Part shown: in pieces, positions 9,850-21,201 of the stretch
Layout: the number at the start of each line of letters is the position of its first letter
Numbering within the stretch: position 1 is the first letter of the stretch
NCBI RefSeq assembly: GCF_001904655.1
Contig: NZ_MRCC01000002.1
Span: 186,001-250,000, forward strand
Length of the DNA: 64,000 nucleotides
Direction: 5' to 3'
DNA from: Chroogloeocystis siderophila 5.2 s.c.1
GTDB lineage: Bacteria; Cyanobacteriota; Cyanobacteriia; Cyanobacteriales; Chroococcidiopsidaceae
Notes under the pieces: generated by a model
The model's input: only the letters and a program-made list of their open reading frames with translations
What the model was told of the DNA's origin: nothing
Databases searched by the model: none
Program-made: the position numbers and the translations under genes

Positions 9850-12800
9850 TTAATTCACTTTGAATTGACTAGCGTTAGCTTGGAGTTTTTGTGCAACGGC
9901 TAAGAGTTCTTTGAAAGATTCCGCGACTTGCGTTGCTTCAGTTAGAGTTTTATTAGCGATCGCCGCAACATCCGACATGGTTTGCGTGACTTCGGCGGAG
10001 GCTTGGCTTTGCTCGACTGTAACTGTTGCGATCGCTTTGACGAGTTCATTAATTTGGTTGCTGACATCAGAAATTTTGTTGAGGCTGTGACGCGTTTCAT
10101 CAACAAGCCGCGTACCTGCGACGACTTGTTCTGTACCAGCTTCCATTGCTGCGACGACTTCATTTGTTTCGGTTTGAATGTCTGTCACCAGCTTTTCAAT
10201 TTCTGCGGTTGCTTCAGTAGATTGGCGGGCGAGGGCGCGGACGCGTTCGGCGACGACAGCAAAACCCCGTCCTTGTTCGCCAGCATTCGCGGCTTCAATT
10301 GCGGCGTTGAGCGCGAGTAAGTTTGTTTGATCTGCGAATGTACTAATCAGGTTGACGACTTTAGAAATCTTTTGCGAAGATTCACCCAGTCGCTTGACTT
10401 TTTTAGACGTCTGTGCTACAGTCTCGCGAATCGCTAAAATTCCATCAACGGTGCGGTTCATCGCGGTGTCGCCTTCAGCTACGGTCTGGCTTGCTTGTTG
10501 TACCGCCGCTTCTGCTTGTTCCGCACTCGCCGCAACCGCGCGAATCGAGTTTGCCATTTGCTGAATTCGTGCTAGGGCACTCGTAATTTCTGCGGCTTGG
10601 CGCGATGCTTCTTGTGAGAGTTCAGCAACCGAACTTTCTTTTGTCGTCGTTGTTATCGCAACTTGCTGCGCTGCTTCTTGTACCTGCGTAACGATTTGGC
10701 GGAGGCTGGAGATCGTTGCGTTGTATGAGTCGGCGATCGTCCCAATTTCATCCTCAGTCACACTTGCCCGAATCGTCAAATCCCCCTGCGTGAGCGGATC
10801 GACTTCTATCAATAGCTCTAACGCACGGCGTTGTAGCTGTTCTTTTGCGGCTTTCTGCTGTTCTAGAAGATTAACGCGGTCTAACGCAAATCCGACTTGA
10901 GTTGCTAACTGCGAGAATAAATCAATCTCGACTTGTTGCCAAGCACGCGGTGCGGAACATTGATGTGCAATTAATAAAGCAATTAACTTCCCGTTGGTGA
11001 TAATTGATGCGACCAAGTTTGCCTTAACCGCAAATTGTTCGAGTTGCTGGATGTGACACTCAGTTAAGCCTGCTGTATAGATATTTTCTGTCGCTTGAAC
11101 GCGCCCCCGACGATACTTATCCACATAGCGATCCGCAAAGCAAGGATCGGCAATGTTAGCCCCCAAAGCTTGCGGAAAACCATCAGCAACACATTCAGCA
11201 GTTACCGTACCTTGCCATTGTTCATCGAAGCTGTATACAACAACGCGGTCCGCTTTGAGTGCCAAACGAATTTCTTTTACTGCGGTATCTAATGTATTTT
11301 GCGTACCAAGCGCTTGACTGAGGCGAATCGTGATATCTTTTAGGATTCTGGCGCGTTCAGCTTCTTGACGACGGGCTTCTAAGTTGGCGGCGATGTTTTG
11401 CGCCATGATATTCATTTCGCGTGAAAGGACGCCGAGTTCATCTTGGCGATCGCTATCTGCATCTAAATCAAATCCCGCTTCACCTGATGCTACCTGCTGT
11501 GCAAACCTCGACAACTTCCGCATCGGACGCGCAAACGAATTCGCGATCGGAATCGAAATCAAACCAACGATGAAAAGGATACCACCTCCAATGCTGTAGG
11601 CAATTAGTTGTTGGTTTGCCAACTGGTTTTCTGCGTCTAAGAAAGATTCGCCAACATAAGCAATTCCTACAGGCTTTGCTTGTTGAGGATTAAGAATTTG
11701 CTGATGGTCGTAAAGCGGTGTATAAAATGCAAGATACTGCCTGCCAATAATACTTGTTTCCCCAATAAATTCTTCGCCTTGGTCGAGGACTTTTTCTGCT
11801 ACCCCACGCGCAACTCGCGTACCAATCGCTCGTGTTTTATTATCTGTATAAGGAACGTTGGTGACGACCCTCCAATCTTTAGCAAATACTGTTGCTGTAG
11901 GCACGTTATAGTTTTGCGAAAACTTATCGACTAAACCATAGTTGCGATTAAGTAAAGTACCAATAACAACCGAGCCAACAACTCGATTATTTGCTTTGAT
12001 GGGGTGAACAGCCATACTCAGTAAACCAGCCTTTCCACCATCAATTTCATACTTTCCTTCAGGAAATGGCGTTTTTTCTTCGGGCAAGTTTCGATTAGGT
12101 TGTTGCCGTAACCCAATATTCGCTTGTTTATCTAAGCCTAGCTTTTGCAGAGATTGACTTTTAACTAGTTCTATACCGGCAAGAGGTTGTCCTGTTTTCA
12201 GCGCATTTTGGACAATCGGAATATCAGTGAGAGAAATGCCTGTAGGTAAAGAAAGCTGACGATATTTGGGTAATTGTAGTTCTTGATTTGAGGCAGGTAA
12301 AAGTGGTGGATTTGTAAAATTTTCATCAATTACAAAAATATTTTGTGCTACTGTTCTACCTTGCGCATCGGTAATAATTTTAAAATTTTTAGTTAACTCA
12401 GGATTTTCCTTATTCTTGTTAATAACTAAGTAATCTTCTATAAATTCCCGACGCGCTGCTACTTGCGCTGGATTATTGAGGTCAATTTCGGTTGCTTGTA
12501 AGATTTTAGCTAGATTTTCTGCTTGCGCTTCTGTATCTACTTGCGTCCAAAGAACATACTCATTTGCAAAAATTTGTCCTTGTTGCTGCAAAGTTTGTTT
12601 CAAATCTTCTAAAGCGCGATCGCGATTTAGAGAAATCAAACCTTGCGTCACCACAAGTACAGGTATTGCCGCACTACCAACTAAAAGTAGCGTCAGCTTA
12701 GTTCTAAAAGTGAGGTTATCCCAACCACGACGCAGCCACGAAAAGGCGTTTTTAGACTTGGGCTGCAATGGTTGGGGAGAAGTTGGTTTTGACGTTCTTA

Positions 12801-12894
12801 AGTCTACTTCTAGTGCTTCAGAGTCTAAGCTGCTAGACGCCGAATCACTAGTTCTACTATTATTTACAGATTCTTCAAGGCGATGCTCTAACAT
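9850..12894 (-). CDS. pixJ: PixJ-like phototaxis receptor, copy B (DXCF cyanobacteriochrome-MCP)
   Basis: 1014 residues. A Ser-rich cytoplasmic N-terminus (1-60) leads to membrane segment 1 (about 65-87), a larger periplasmic domain (88-425) unlike those of copies A and C, membrane segment 2 (about 430-452) and HAMP. The GAF domain has DPCF (Cys585) and Cys613-His614, the full signature of a DXCF cyanobacteriochrome. The signalling domain follows. In the tip, Asn863 is retained but the usual Arg of EAARAG is Asn870, and the following helix reads AERVRAL instead of the common ADEVR. The cytosolic half closely matches copies A and C while the periplasmic part differs, implying duplication with replacement or divergence of the outside sensor. 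It is 78 bp from copy C and 15 bp from copy A, in one transcription direction. Confidence 0.88.
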   Translation of the reverse strand: MLEHRLEESVNNSRTSDSASSSLDSEALEVDLRTSKPTSPQPLQPKSKNAFSWLRRGWDNLTFRTKLTLLLVGSAAIPVLVVTQGLISLNRDRALEDLKQTLQQQGQIFANEYVLWTQVDTEAQAENLAKILQATEIDLNNPAQVAARREFIEDYLVINKNKENPELTKNFKIITDAQGRTVAQNIFVIDENFTNPPLLPASNQELQLPKYRQLSLPTGISLTDIPIVQNALKTGQPLAGIELVKSQSLQKLGLDKQANIGLRQQPNRNLPEEKTPFPEGKYEIDGGKAGLLSMAVHPIKANNRVVGSVVIGTLLNRNYGLVDKFSQNYNVPTATVFAKDWRVVTNVPYTDNKTRAIGTRVARGVAEKVLDQGEEFIGETSIIGRQYLAFYTPLYDHQQILNPQQAKPVGIAYVGESFLDAENQLANQQLIAYSIGGGILFIVGLISIPIANSFARPMRKLSRFAQQVASGEAGFDLDADSDRQDELGVLSREMNIMAQNIAANLEARRQEAERARILKDITIRLSQALGTQNTLDTAVKEIRLALKADRVVVYSFDEQWQGTVTAECVADGFPQALGANIADPCFADRYVDKYRRGRVQATENIYTAGLTECHIQQLEQFAVKANLVASIITNGKLIALLIAHQCSAPRAWQQVEIDLFSQLATQVGFALDRVNLLEQQKAAKEQLQRRALELLIEVDPLTQGDLTIRASVTEDEIGTIADSYNATISSLRQIVTQVQEAAQQVAITTTTKESSVAELSQEASRQAAEITSALARIQQMANSIRAVAASAEQAEAAVQQASQTVAEGDTAMNRTVDGILAIRETVAQTSKKVKRLGESSQKISKVVNLISTFADQTNLLALNAAIEAANAGEQGRGFAVVAERVRALARQSTEATAEIEKLVTDIQTETNEVVAAMEAGTEQVVAGTRLVDETRHSLNKISDVSNQINELVKAIATVTVEQSQASAEVTQTMSDVAAIANKTLTEATQVAESFKELLAVAQKLQANASQFKVN

Positions 12895-12973
12895 AGTTAT
12901 AAATAAATATAGAAATTAGAGTGCAGGAATTGGGGGAGGCTCGAAAAAATAACTAGCCACTTGCCCTGATTCC

Positions 12974-15778
12974 CTAATTAACTTTAAATTGACCAACACT
13001 CGTTTGCATTTCGTCGGCGACTGCTAGTAGTTGCTTAAAGGCGGCAGATACTTGCGTTGCTTCATTAGAAGTGCGATCAGCGATCGCTGCTACATCTGAC
13101 ATTGTTTTTGTAACTTCCTCAGATGCTTGTGACTGCATGACCGATGCTTCGCTAATTGCTTGTACCAAAGAGCTAATTTGAGCACTGACAACTGTAATTT
13201 TGTTAAGGCTTTGACGCGTTTCATCAACTAAACGAGTTCCAGTCACAACTCGTTCGGTTCCAGCTTCCATTGCAGCTACTAGGGCATTTGTTTCAGCTTG
13301 AATTTCTGCAACAAGCTTTTCAATCTCTGCTGTAGCTTCAGCCGATTGGCGTGCGAGCGAACCAACTTCATCCGCAACGACAGCAAATCCACGTCCTTCT
13401 TCTCCAGCACGTGCCGCTTCAATCGCTGCATTGAGTGATAGCAAGCTTGTTTGTTCGGCAAAGGAACTAATCAAACTCACAACCTTGGAAATCTTTTGTG
13501 AAGATTCACCCAGTTGTCGTACTTTAGCGGATGTTTCTGCCACAGTTTCGCGAATCGCCTCAATACCATCCACCGTGCGGTTCATTGCGCGATCGCCTGC
13601 AAGTACGGTTTCATTCGCTTGTTGTACTGCTGCTTCGGCTTGGGCGGCACTTTCGGCAACAGCTTGAATTGATAATGACATCTGGCGAACTTTTTCGAGT
13701 GCCAGCGCAATTTCTTCTGCTTGCCGCAATGCTTCCGTTGATAGCTCAGCGACAGCAACTTCATTACTTGACGTTGTATTAGCTACCTGCGCCGCTGCAT
13801 TTTGTACTGTAGCAACGATCTGCCGTAAGCTATTGATAGTAGCGTTGTAAGAGTCAGCAACTGTGCCAATCTCATCCGCAGTCACTTTGGCGCGGATTGT
13901 GAGATCGCCACGACTGACAGGGTCAACTTCTTGCAGTAGCTCTAGCGCGCGTTGTTGTAGCTGTTCTTTAGCAGTTTGTTGCTGTTCTAGCAACTTAGCA
14001 CGGTCTAAAGCAAAGCCGACTTGCGATGCAACTTGGGAGAATAAATCAATTTCCGATTGCTGCCACGATCGCGGTACAGAACACTGATGCGCAATCAATA
14101 AGCCTAAAAGCTGACCGTCTTGCAGTATAGGAGCAACTAAATTTGCTTTGACTGCAAACTGTTCGAGTTGGTTAATATGACACTCAGTAAGACCTGCTGT
14201 GTAAATATTATCTGTAGCTTGTATCCGACCTTGCTGATAGCGTTCTACATATTTATCCGCAAAGCAGGGGTCGTTGATAGCTACACCCAAGGCTTGCGGA
14301 AATCCGGCGACAACTGATTCCGCAACCACTGTACCTTGCCATCGCTCATCAAACGTATAAACAACAACTCTATCAACCTTGAGGGCTTGACGAGCCTCCA
14401 TAACAGCAGACTCAAAAATGTCTTGTATTTGTGTATATTGAACTAGCTTAACTGTAATATCTTTTACTTGTTTTATACGTTCGGCTTCAGCGGCTTGAGT
14501 ATCTAGTAATTGCTGTAATCGGGCTGCCATTGAGTTGATGTTACTGCCTAGAGTGGCAAGTTCGTCATTGCCTTTAACAGGAATCCGACTGTCAAGTTCT
14601 CCTTCTCCAAGTCGTTCTACAGTATCGGCTGCGGTTAAAATTGGTTTAGTTGCACGGTTAGCAAGGTATGCAGCCAGTAAACCAACCAGCAGCGCGGTTA
14701 ATCCAGTTCCTAGTATGAGTGTTGTTTCTAAGCGTTGAAGAGGTGCAAAAGCGATCGAGGTATCTTTGAGAAGAACAATTTGCCAGTACAAATCCGGTAG
14801 TCCTTCAAGCGATTGCGTGGGAGTATACGCAGCGATTTCTTCCTTGTTATCTTTTATATCTGTCACAATTTCAGAGCCAGATTTTCTAGTGATGAGAGGT
14901 TTTGCCAACCCAGGGAAGTGCTCGAAAAATTCTCTACCAAGTCGATACTCTTCACCAGTTGCAATAAAGACTTCTCCTGCCGCGTCAAGGATATGATATT
15001 CATCTTCGACACCTTCAGTTAAAAGAAAGTTTGCAAGTTGCTTGACAGGCATCCGCGTACGCAAAATCGCAATCATTTCACTTGTAGTGCGATCGCGAAT
15101 GGGTGCCGCAGCATGAATAACGAGTTCTTCAGATGTTGGCGACTTTGTGGGAAGGTCAATATAGGATTTTGCGTTTTTCTTAACGAACTGAAAATACAAT
15201 TGATCGCCCTGATTTGGTAGCGCAGCACCTTGCGATTGAAATAAGATATTTCCCTCAAGATCGAGTACAGCAATACTGTCGTATGCTTTGTAATTTTTGA
15301 TGTAACCATCAAGAATTTCTTGCTTTTGTTCCAGCGTTGTTTGCGATCGCAACTGCGGATCGGTAAAAATTGCCAAACTTGATAACGTTTGTAAATCTCC
15401 ATAACGCTCTAGCATAAAGCCATTTGCTTTATTGGCGATGAGAGATGTTTTTTCAACTTGCCCTTGAATCACCTGTTTGACAAATGCTTGGCGCGCAAAC
15501 CGATATGCAGTCGCCCCAATTGCTAGGACAGGTAAAGTTCCTATTGCGATTGCCAGTGCGGTTGCTTTATACCGTAAGCTAATTCCCTTGGACTTGCGCT
15601 GTTTGGTTTCGTTGGGGTCTACTGGCGGTGATAATTCCGCGATCGTATCTGTATCTTGTTGAGGCGTAACCCATTCGGTTTGCGGTAACTGGTTATGAAT
15701 TACCACTGTACCTTGCTCAGAGGAATTCGGAGCATCAGTTGTAGATGTATTTGTATGGGGTTCAGAAGAGGGAACCAT
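12974..15778 (-). CDS. pixJ: PixJ-like phototaxis receptor, copy C (DXCF cyanobacteriochrome-MCP)
   Basis: 934 residues and the first receptor gene of the operon. A 65-residue cytoplasmic tail precedes membrane segment 1 (about 70-95). A periplasmic Cache-like sensor similar to that of copy A spans about 98-348, then membrane segment 2 (about 352-374), HAMP, and a GAF domain with DPCF (Cys505) and Cys533-His534. The signalling domain has a mostly canonical tip ([17 protein letters not shown]) apart from EVGSL, where Arg is usual in place of Gly. Of the three, this copy is closest to a standard PixJ/TaxD1 receptor. DXCF cyanobacteriochromes usually hold phytochromobilin or phycoviolobilin and switch between blue- and green-absorbing states; that behaviour is expected, not shown. 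A 203-bp spacer separates it from pixI. Confidence 0.88.
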   Translation of the reverse strand: MVPSSEPHTNTSTTDAPNSSEQGTVVIHNQLPQTEWVTPQQDTDTIAELSPPVDPNETKQRKSKGISLRYKATALAIAIGTLPVLAIGATAYRFARQAFVKQVIQGQVEKTSLIANKANGFMLERYGDLQTLSSLAIFTDPQLRSQTTLEQKQEILDGYIKNYKAYDSIAVLDLEGNILFQSQGAALPNQGDQLYFQFVKKNAKSYIDLPTKSPTSEELVIHAAAPIRDRTTSEMIAILRTRMPVKQLANFLLTEGVEDEYHILDAAGEVFIATGEEYRLGREFFEHFPGLAKPLITRKSGSEIVTDIKDNKEEIAAYTPTQSLEGLPDLYWQIVLLKDTSIAFAPLQRLETTLILGTGLTALLVGLLAAYLANRATKPILTAADTVERLGEGELDSRIPVKGNDELATLGSNINSMAARLQQLLDTQAAEAERIKQVKDITVKLVQYTQIQDIFESAVMEARQALKVDRVVVYTFDERWQGTVVAESVVAGFPQALGVAINDPCFADKYVERYQQGRIQATDNIYTAGLTECHINQLEQFAVKANLVAPILQDGQLLGLLIAHQCSVPRSWQQSEIDLFSQVASQVGFALDRAKLLEQQQTAKEQLQQRALELLQEVDPVSRGDLTIRAKVTADEIGTVADSYNATINSLRQIVATVQNAAAQVANTTSSNEVAVAELSTEALRQAEEIALALEKVRQMSLSIQAVAESAAQAEAAVQQANETVLAGDRAMNRTVDGIEAIRETVAETSAKVRQLGESSQKISKVVSLISSFAEQTSLLSLNAAIEAARAGEEGRGFAVVADEVGSLARQSAEATAEIEKLVAEIQAETNALVAAMEAGTERVVTGTRLVDETRQSLNKITVVSAQISSLVQAISEASVMQSQASEEVTKTMSDVAAIADRTSNEATQVSAAFKQLLAVADEMQTSVGQFKVN

Positions 15779-15856
15779 AGGTAAAAACTAATAAAAAATA
15801 TAGTTATTGACATCAAAACCTGGAAACAAAGGCTTGATGTGATGTATGTTTTAGTC

Positions 15857-15875
15857 GCTTGCTTATACGGCAAGC
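15857..15875. other. small inverted repeat in the pixI-pixJ spacer
   Basis: GCTTGC and GCAAGC flank a 7-bp loop within the 203-bp spacer between pixI and the first receptor gene. No T-run follows on the minus strand, so it is not an evident terminator; it could be a processing or stability element within the operon transcript. Only the symmetry is directly supported. Confidence 0.35.
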
Positions 15876-15981
15876 ACGCGAATGACTAATTGCGCATTGC
15901 TGTTGGCAAATAACAATTAGCGAAAACAAAAATTATGCACAAATTGAGCTAAATTTAGTAAAAAGACCATGTATGAAAAAT

Positions 15982-16542
15982 TTAGTTTTGAGCCATTCCC
16001 GCAATAATTGAGTTGCCGTCAAGCACCACTGTGATTTCACCTGTTGGTTTGAGCCAATAACCACGCAGAAAAGGAACTAATTCAGGTTTAACTGCTGATT
16101 GTGGAGGAGATTGAATAATATCTGGGTTACAGGATTCGAGATCTTCTACACGATTAACCAACAATCCCAGCATCTTTTCACCGGTATTTTGATTTCCTGG
16201 GGTAAATTTCTCTGACTGGGCATTACGAATAACGACAGCGGTATAAATTGAATAATAGGTCGTTTGTTGCGACAATGGAGTCAGCCCTAACAAATGTCCT
16301 AAATCGACAATCCACAAAATTTCACCCCGCCAGTTATAAACACCTAACACCCAAACTGGCATATGGGGAATCGGGACAACTTGAGCGATCGGGATCGTTA
16401 GCACTTCGGTTATCTGATTCACTGCCAGCATAGCTGTTGTATCAGGAACGAGGTGTACTCGCAAAAACTGTTGAGTGACACCTGTGGTTTGTTCAGTTGC
16501 AATGCTAGGTGTCGTGCCTCTTGTCAAAAACTCCGATATCAT
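15982..16542 (-). CDS. pixI: PixI-type CheW adaptor
   Basis: 186-residue CheW-like protein. After a 25-residue tail it shows the CheW landmarks: FLRVHLVPDTTAMLAVNQI, a MPVWVLGVYNWRGEILWIVDL block (the G-x-x-N-x-R-G signature) and a C-terminal EITVVLDGNSIIAGM strand. It should link the PixJ receptors to the CheW-like domain of PixL. The ATG at 16542 is preceded by AGGAG about ten bases upstream, which supports this start. It sits 33 bp after pixH and before the receptor genes, in the same order as Synechocystis pixG-pixH-pixI-pixJ. A glutamine/lysine-rich surface insert around residues 95-125 is poorly conserved and of no known role. Confidence 0.87.
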   Translation of the reverse strand: MISEFLTRGTTPSIATEQTTGVTQQFLRVHLVPDTTAMLAVNQITEVLTIPIAQVVPIPHMPVWVLGVYNWRGEILWIVDLGHLLGLTPLSQQTTYYSIYTAVVIRNAQSEKFTPGNQNTGEKMLGLLVNRVEDLESCNPDIIQSPPQSAVKPELVPFLRGYWLKPTGEITVVLDGNSIIAGMAQN

Positions 16543-16575
16543 GGCTCATCTCCTGGCGAGGCGATCATTATTGCC

Positions 16576-16941
16576 TTAACTTTGAATTAGTTGTTTAACA
16601 GTACGTACGAGTTCTTCTTGATCGACAGGTTTAGATAGATACGCGTCTGCACCTTGCTTTTTACCCCAGAATTTATCCATATCACTGCCTTTGGTTGAGC
16701 AGATCACGACAGGAATTTTACTGGTGCTTGCTTCGGCTTTCAGATCGCGGCAAAGTTCAAAACCACTTTTATCGGGTAGCACGACATCTAAAATAATCGC
16801 ATCTGGTTTTTGACTGCTGAGTTTGTTCATCGCATCGCCACCATCGCACGCTGTGATGACATTTAAGCCGCTACGACGCAGACAGCTACTGATAATTTCG
16901 ATCTCAGTAATCGAGTCATCAACAACTAAAACTGTACTCAT
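16576..16941 (-). CDS. pixH: PixH single-domain CheY-type response regulator
   Basis: 121 residues forming one receiver domain. The acidic pocket Asp8-Asp9, phospho-acceptor Asp52 in AIILDVVLPDKSG, the Thr/Ser switch (VICSTKG) and the conserved Lys in SKPVDQ are all present. It should be phosphorylated by PixL; in the Pix and Pil systems the small regulator acts together with the PatA-type regulator on pilus motor ATPases. It follows pixG by 106 bp and precedes pixI by 33 bp on the minus strand. No output domain is present. Assignment as PixH rather than PilH depends on the neighbouring receptors. Confidence 0.87.
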   Translation of the reverse strand: MSTVLVVDDSITEIEIISSCLRRSGLNVITACDGGDAMNKLSSQKPDAIILDVVLPDKSGFELCRDLKAEASTSKIPVVICSTKGSDMDKFWGKKQGADAYLSKPVDQEELVRTVKQLIQS

Positions 16942-17047
16942 CGTTTAACCTCAGAAATAATAACTAGTTGTGTTTATCGTTGTGCTAAAAGCAGCGCTAA
17001 GCTGCCTGACACGAGGGTGTTGTCAGGTAAATCTCAAAGCAACAAAA

Positions 17048-18208
17048 TTACACCTGTGGAGTTTTGTTGAGGTGCGTTTGTGTTACTTCTAGTAACGTTT
17101 GGGCATCCACTGGTTTACTTAAGAAATCTGTGGCACCAACAAGTTTGGCTCGAACGCGATCAATAATGCCATCATTACCAGTGAGAATAATAATTGGCGT
17201 ATCGCGAAACACAGACACTTTGCGTAATTGACTGCAAATTTCATAGCCATTTGTATTTGGCATGACTAAATCTAAAAAAATTAACTCTGGTTTGCGAGTT
17301 AGTAATGTTGCGATCGCGCGTAACGAGTCTTGAATAGAGATAAATTGATAGCCTGCGGTTGTTAAGATCTTTTCTAAACTTTGACAAACTAACGGACTAT
17401 CATCGACGCAGGCGATTAAAGCTTTTGAGGAAGCGATAGTTGGTTGTGATGCGACGGTAGCAGGTGGGGAAATTGGTGGTGCCGCATCAGGAATATCTAC
17501 AAATTCAATTAAGCCTGATTGAATATAAGGTAGAAGTGAAGAAGTGACTTCCATCACATCACGTTTCATTCCCGCTGCAATATCGCGTAGCGATCGCTGT
17601 CCGTCTAGTAATTTTGTCAAGTTTTGAAAGACTGCTGGTGAGACTTGCTGTTGTAACTGTTCGGGTTCGCGAATGATCGGGGCGCGGTTGGGCGAACGAT
17701 CTGCGAGTTTTGCTTTTTGCCAGTTTTGCCACGCGTTTTGGGCTTCGGCAATTGCTTGTCCTGGTTCGAGCAATACGAGTTGCGGAACCGAGAGATTATC
17801 TGGCTTTACTTTACCTGTAATATTTGTTGCTTGAGTGATATCAAATAACACTTCGGCAACAATTGAAGTAATAATTTTGGCTGCTTGATCGCGCGTTGTT
17901 TGTTGTTGTTCGACTGCCGAATACAACAAAAGATATTCCCAAGAGATCTCACCACTACTATTGTCAGTATTTTCTGGAAACTTGAGGGCATTTACATCAA
18001 TTTGGGGGCAGTAAGTCAGTAGATTTCTTCGCCACCGCTTGACAGGATGATTACCACCTGTAGCATATAAAATCCGCCCTAGAAATAGGTAAATATTCCA
18101 CTCTTGACCTTGAATGTCTTTGAGTATTAATTTTCCACTAAATCTTTCTTGCTTTAATATTGCCAGTTTACTGACAAAATCGGTATTATTGATTGTTTCA
18201 GCAAGCAT
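17048..18208 (-). CDS. pixG: PixG-type PATAN-receiver response regulator
   Basis: 386 residues and first gene of the phototaxis operon. The N-terminal half (about 1-240) is a PATAN domain, the module named after the heterocyst-pattern protein PatA; it opens with FSGKLILKD and includes a long helical segment. A Pro-rich linker (about 240-262) leads to a receiver (265-386) with phospho-acceptor Asp313 in LIFLDLVMPNTNG and the conserved Lys in LSKPVD. In cyanobacteria this architecture always accompanies CheY-, CheW- and CheA-like partners in phototaxis or pilus control, and PATAN proteins are reported to contact the pilus motor. The region upstream (18209-18869) is the only large gap in the cluster and should hold the operon promoter. 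Confidence 0.86.
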   Translation of the reverse strand: MLAETINNTDFVSKLAILKQERFSGKLILKDIQGQEWNIYLFLGRILYATGGNHPVKRWRRNLLTYCPQIDVNALKFPENTDNSSGEISWEYLLLYSAVEQQQTTRDQAAKIITSIVAEVLFDITQATNITGKVKPDNLSVPQLVLLEPGQAIAEAQNAWQNWQKAKLADRSPNRAPIIREPEQLQQQVSPAVFQNLTKLLDGQRSLRDIAAGMKRDVMEVTSSLLPYIQSGLIEFVDIPDAAPPISPPATVASQPTIASSKALIACVDDSPLVCQSLEKILTTAGYQFISIQDSLRAIATLLTRKPELIFLDLVMPNTNGYEICSQLRKVSVFRDTPIIILTGNDGIIDRVRAKLVGATDFLSKPVDAQTLLEVTQTHLNKTPQV

Positions 18209-18869
18209 AATATTGAATTCTCGCTACATTTTTGTGTACTACCAGTTGCCATAAATTGAATACTTAACTGGAATGGCTTACTAAAATCCTAAGCATTTAA
18301 ATATCGTTTATCATTTAAATTATTCAATAATATTAATCATGTAACTATGTCAAAATATGCGTTTATTTTCACTCGCAATTCAGAGCGTGAAGCAAACCAC
18401 AGTTCCTACTCTGTTTTGATTGCAACAAATACCACTCCTCGTTAAGTTGAGTCGATCATGACATTGCTATAATTAACTCAGTAACCGTATCAATACTGAA
18501 ATTATCTAAGCAAGAAAGCTAGATATAAGTGTTATCGCGGGATATGAAAACGATGTATTAGCGTGCAATCATCGTTATAACTTCTCAAAAATCAGCTTTC
18601 TGGATTAAATTCTCAAAAAGCTTAAATATTGGCGACTTAGGAGTGAGCAACAAGATGAAAATTATGCTGGGCTGGTACGCGATCGCGCCTGACGCATCAC
18701 GCGTCCTAGTTATGCTTTGTCAGCCAAGTTAGTGGAGTTGCCATTTTTTAAGTTTCCCCACAATTTCCTCAAATTCTTTGTATATATACATAAATTAGAA
18801 GTATACCCAACGGTTATTGCTATCCTGCTTTCTGGTACGAATGACAATGCATAGTTGGAGGCAGTTTAT
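18209..18869. promoter_or_regulatory. divergent intergenic region between pixG and the Usp gene
   Basis: 660 bp without a convincing gene, expected to hold the promoters of the leftward pix operon and the rightward universal stress gene. It is AT-rich and contains TATAAT at 18468-18473 on the plus strand and an inverted repeat at 18691-18705. A 25-codon open frame at 18655-18732 is preceded by AGGAG, but it contains HIP1 sequence and has no other support. No tRNA or recognised riboswitch was seen. Confidence 0.45.
18691..18705. repeat. inverted repeat GACGC-N5-GCGTC
   Basis: Perfect five-base arms around a five-base spacer, immediately next to a HIP1-like GCGATCGCG. It lies about 165 bp upstream of the Usp start. 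It could be an operator or chance symmetry enriched by HIP1; nothing decides between these. Confidence 0.35.
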
Positions 18870-19412
18870 ATGTTCGACCGAATTCTCGTTGCAATGGATA
18901 CCTCTGCAATTGGTAAAGTTGTATTTGAAGAAGCGCTGTGTCTGGCAAAAGTTAGTAATGCTCGGTTAATGCTGTTGCACGTTCTATCAGGAGAAGCCGA
19001 AGGAAGTGCAAGTGTGCCGATATTTCCCACAATGGGATATTATCCTGGCGTGAGCGATCGCACGTTGGAACTGTATCAACAGCAGTGGCAAGAAATGGAA
19101 AGACATGGCTTAGAGTTACTGCGATCATATACAGACCAAGCAACAGTTGCAGGCATCACCACAGAGTTTAATCAATGTGCGGGTAGTCCTGGTCGCACGA
19201 TATGCAGTACAGCGCGTGATTGGCAAGCTAACTTGATTGTCATCGGGCGTAGAGGTCTTTCTGGCTTAAGCGAGCTACTTTTGGGTAGTGTGAGCAACTA
19301 TGTTTTGCATCATGCACCTTGCTCGGTATTGACTGTTCAACATCGGGTAAGCACTCACCCTGAAGCAACTCAACAAGAGCAAATAATCGAAAAATTAGAA
19401 GTTAGTAGTTAG
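18870..19412 (+). CDS. universal stress protein, UspA family
   Basis: 180 residues from ATG 18870, chosen over an in-frame TTG at 18855 because GGAGG lies eight bases before this ATG and family members begin with a hydrophobic MFDRILVAMD strand. The protein is a single Usp fold. The nucleotide-binding loop near the C-terminus has the G-2X-G-9X-G-(S/T) pattern (GRRGLSGLSELLLGSVSN), placing it in the ATP-binding group. The Gly/Pro-rich loop around residues 50-70 is a variable insertion. Usp proteins are cytoplasmic and accumulate under stress; the substrate or partner is not predictable. It is monocistronic, with repeat-rich DNA downstream. Confidence 0.9.
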   Translation: MFDRILVAMDTSAIGKVVFEEALCLAKVSNARLMLLHVLSGEAEGSASVPIFPTMGYYPGVSDRTLELYQQQWQEMERHGLELLRSYTDQATVAGITTEFNQCAGSPGRTICSTARDWQANLIVIGRRGLSGLSELLLGSVSNYVLHHAPCSVLTVQHRVSTHPEATQQEQIIEKLEVSS

Positions 19413-19420
19413 TCGTCTTT

Positions 19421-19447
19421 TGGTAATGGGTAATAGGTCATGGGAGA
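19421..19447. repeat. TTGGTAATGGGTAATAGG-type degenerate repeat
   Basis: Degenerate copies of the GGTAATR heptamer just downstream of the Usp gene, with a partial reverse-complement (ATCAATTACCACC) about 20 bp later. It belongs to the same family as 3626-3683 and 53731-53850. Confidence 0.5.
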
Positions 19448-19565
19448 ATTAACCATCAATTACCACCCTTGAGTTACGTTTATTTTCACATTCTTACCAT
19501 AGTTTCATTTCTACATATCTACATATAAGTTGGATCAGTGGTGTGAGATCCTAAGAAAAGCTTAG

Positions 19566-20555
<990 letters not shown>

Positions 20556-20562
20556 AGATAGA

Positions 20563-20596
20563 GAGGGGTCAGAGGTCGGGGATCAGAGGTCAGGAA
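20563..20596. repeat. GTCAGAG-type heptamer repeat
   Basis: Tandem degenerate units GGGTCAGAGGTC and GATCAGAGGTC between two convergent genes. It is the reverse complement of the TGACCTC units at 37465-37480 and 39915-39932 and matches AGAGGTT units at 51944-51966, so it is one dispersed family. Confidence 0.6.
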
Positions 20597-20655
20597 ATGC
20601 GGACAACGATTCATTGTGCTGATCCTTGACTTTTACCTCGTGACATCTTAATTGC

Positions 20656-21201
20656 TCAAGCTGAGCGCAATATCTGATTATGAGTGTAGCGCTGTTGTAG
20701 TTGATGCATATGATTGAATAAGTTCCAGCAGTATTGCTCGGTGAGTCCACACGTCACTGCACCCCGCAGCACAACGTTAAAGTACCAATCGTTTGGAGCG
20801 AGTTCTTCGGTTAGTTTATCGACAACTACGTAAGTACGAACGTTTTGATATAGGCGATCGCTGCTGGAAACACTAATAATTTCTTGACGATACCAATTTT
20901 GTAGCACGCCTTCGCGTTCGTCTAAATGAGCGCTTAAGCGCCAGGGTAATTGATACAATACGCCCTCTACAACAGCACTTTTGTCTTTAATGATGTCTAA
21001 AACTCCCGAATGACGCAGCGCCGAATACGAATAAAATCCCAGACGATATCCTTTTAGCTGGGCGGGCCCGATTACGTAAATGTGCGTTTTTTCACCGAGT
21101 GATCGCTTGAGATCTACCGGACACATACAAGAACCGTACGCAAAGTAGTAAAACATTGCGTCTGCGGAGTGCTGCGCTGCTTGTCGTACCGGAAAGCTCA
21201 T
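20656..21201 (-). CDS. gamma-glutamylcyclotransferase-like (AIG2/BtrG fold) protein
   Basis: 181 residues. The substrate-binding loop FAYGSCM near residue 20 matches the YGSN signature of the cyclotransferase fold, and Glu in HLDEREG, about 115, fits the catalytic acid position. A beta-rich body with GVLYQLPWRL also fits. Family members remove 5-oxoproline from gamma-glutamyl amines or peptides; the actual substrate here is not predictable. The Asn of the usual YGSN is Cys, a common variation. An alternative start at the internal Met (MFYYFAYGS) would shorten it by 15 residues and match many relatives; the first ATG is kept because no better ribosome site was seen. It is convergent with por. 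Confidence 0.8.
   Translation of the reverse strand: MSFPVRQAAQHSADAMFYYFAYGSCMCPVDLKRSLGEKTHIYVIGPAQLKGYRLGFYSYSALRHSGVLDIIKDKSAVVEGVLYQLPWRLSAHLDEREGVLQNWYRQEIISVSSSDRLYQNVRTYVVVDKLTEELAPNDWYFNVVLRGAVTCGLTEQYCWNLFNHMHQLQQRYTHNQILRSA

Noticed and set aside
12476..12919. 147-codon plus-strand frame opposite receptor copy B
   Set aside because: Shadow of the real gene; Ser/Cys-rich with no domain.
18655..18732. 25-codon frame with AGGAG upstream, in the pix-Usp gap
   Set aside because: Contains HIP1 sequence, very short, no conserved features; kept only as a remark.
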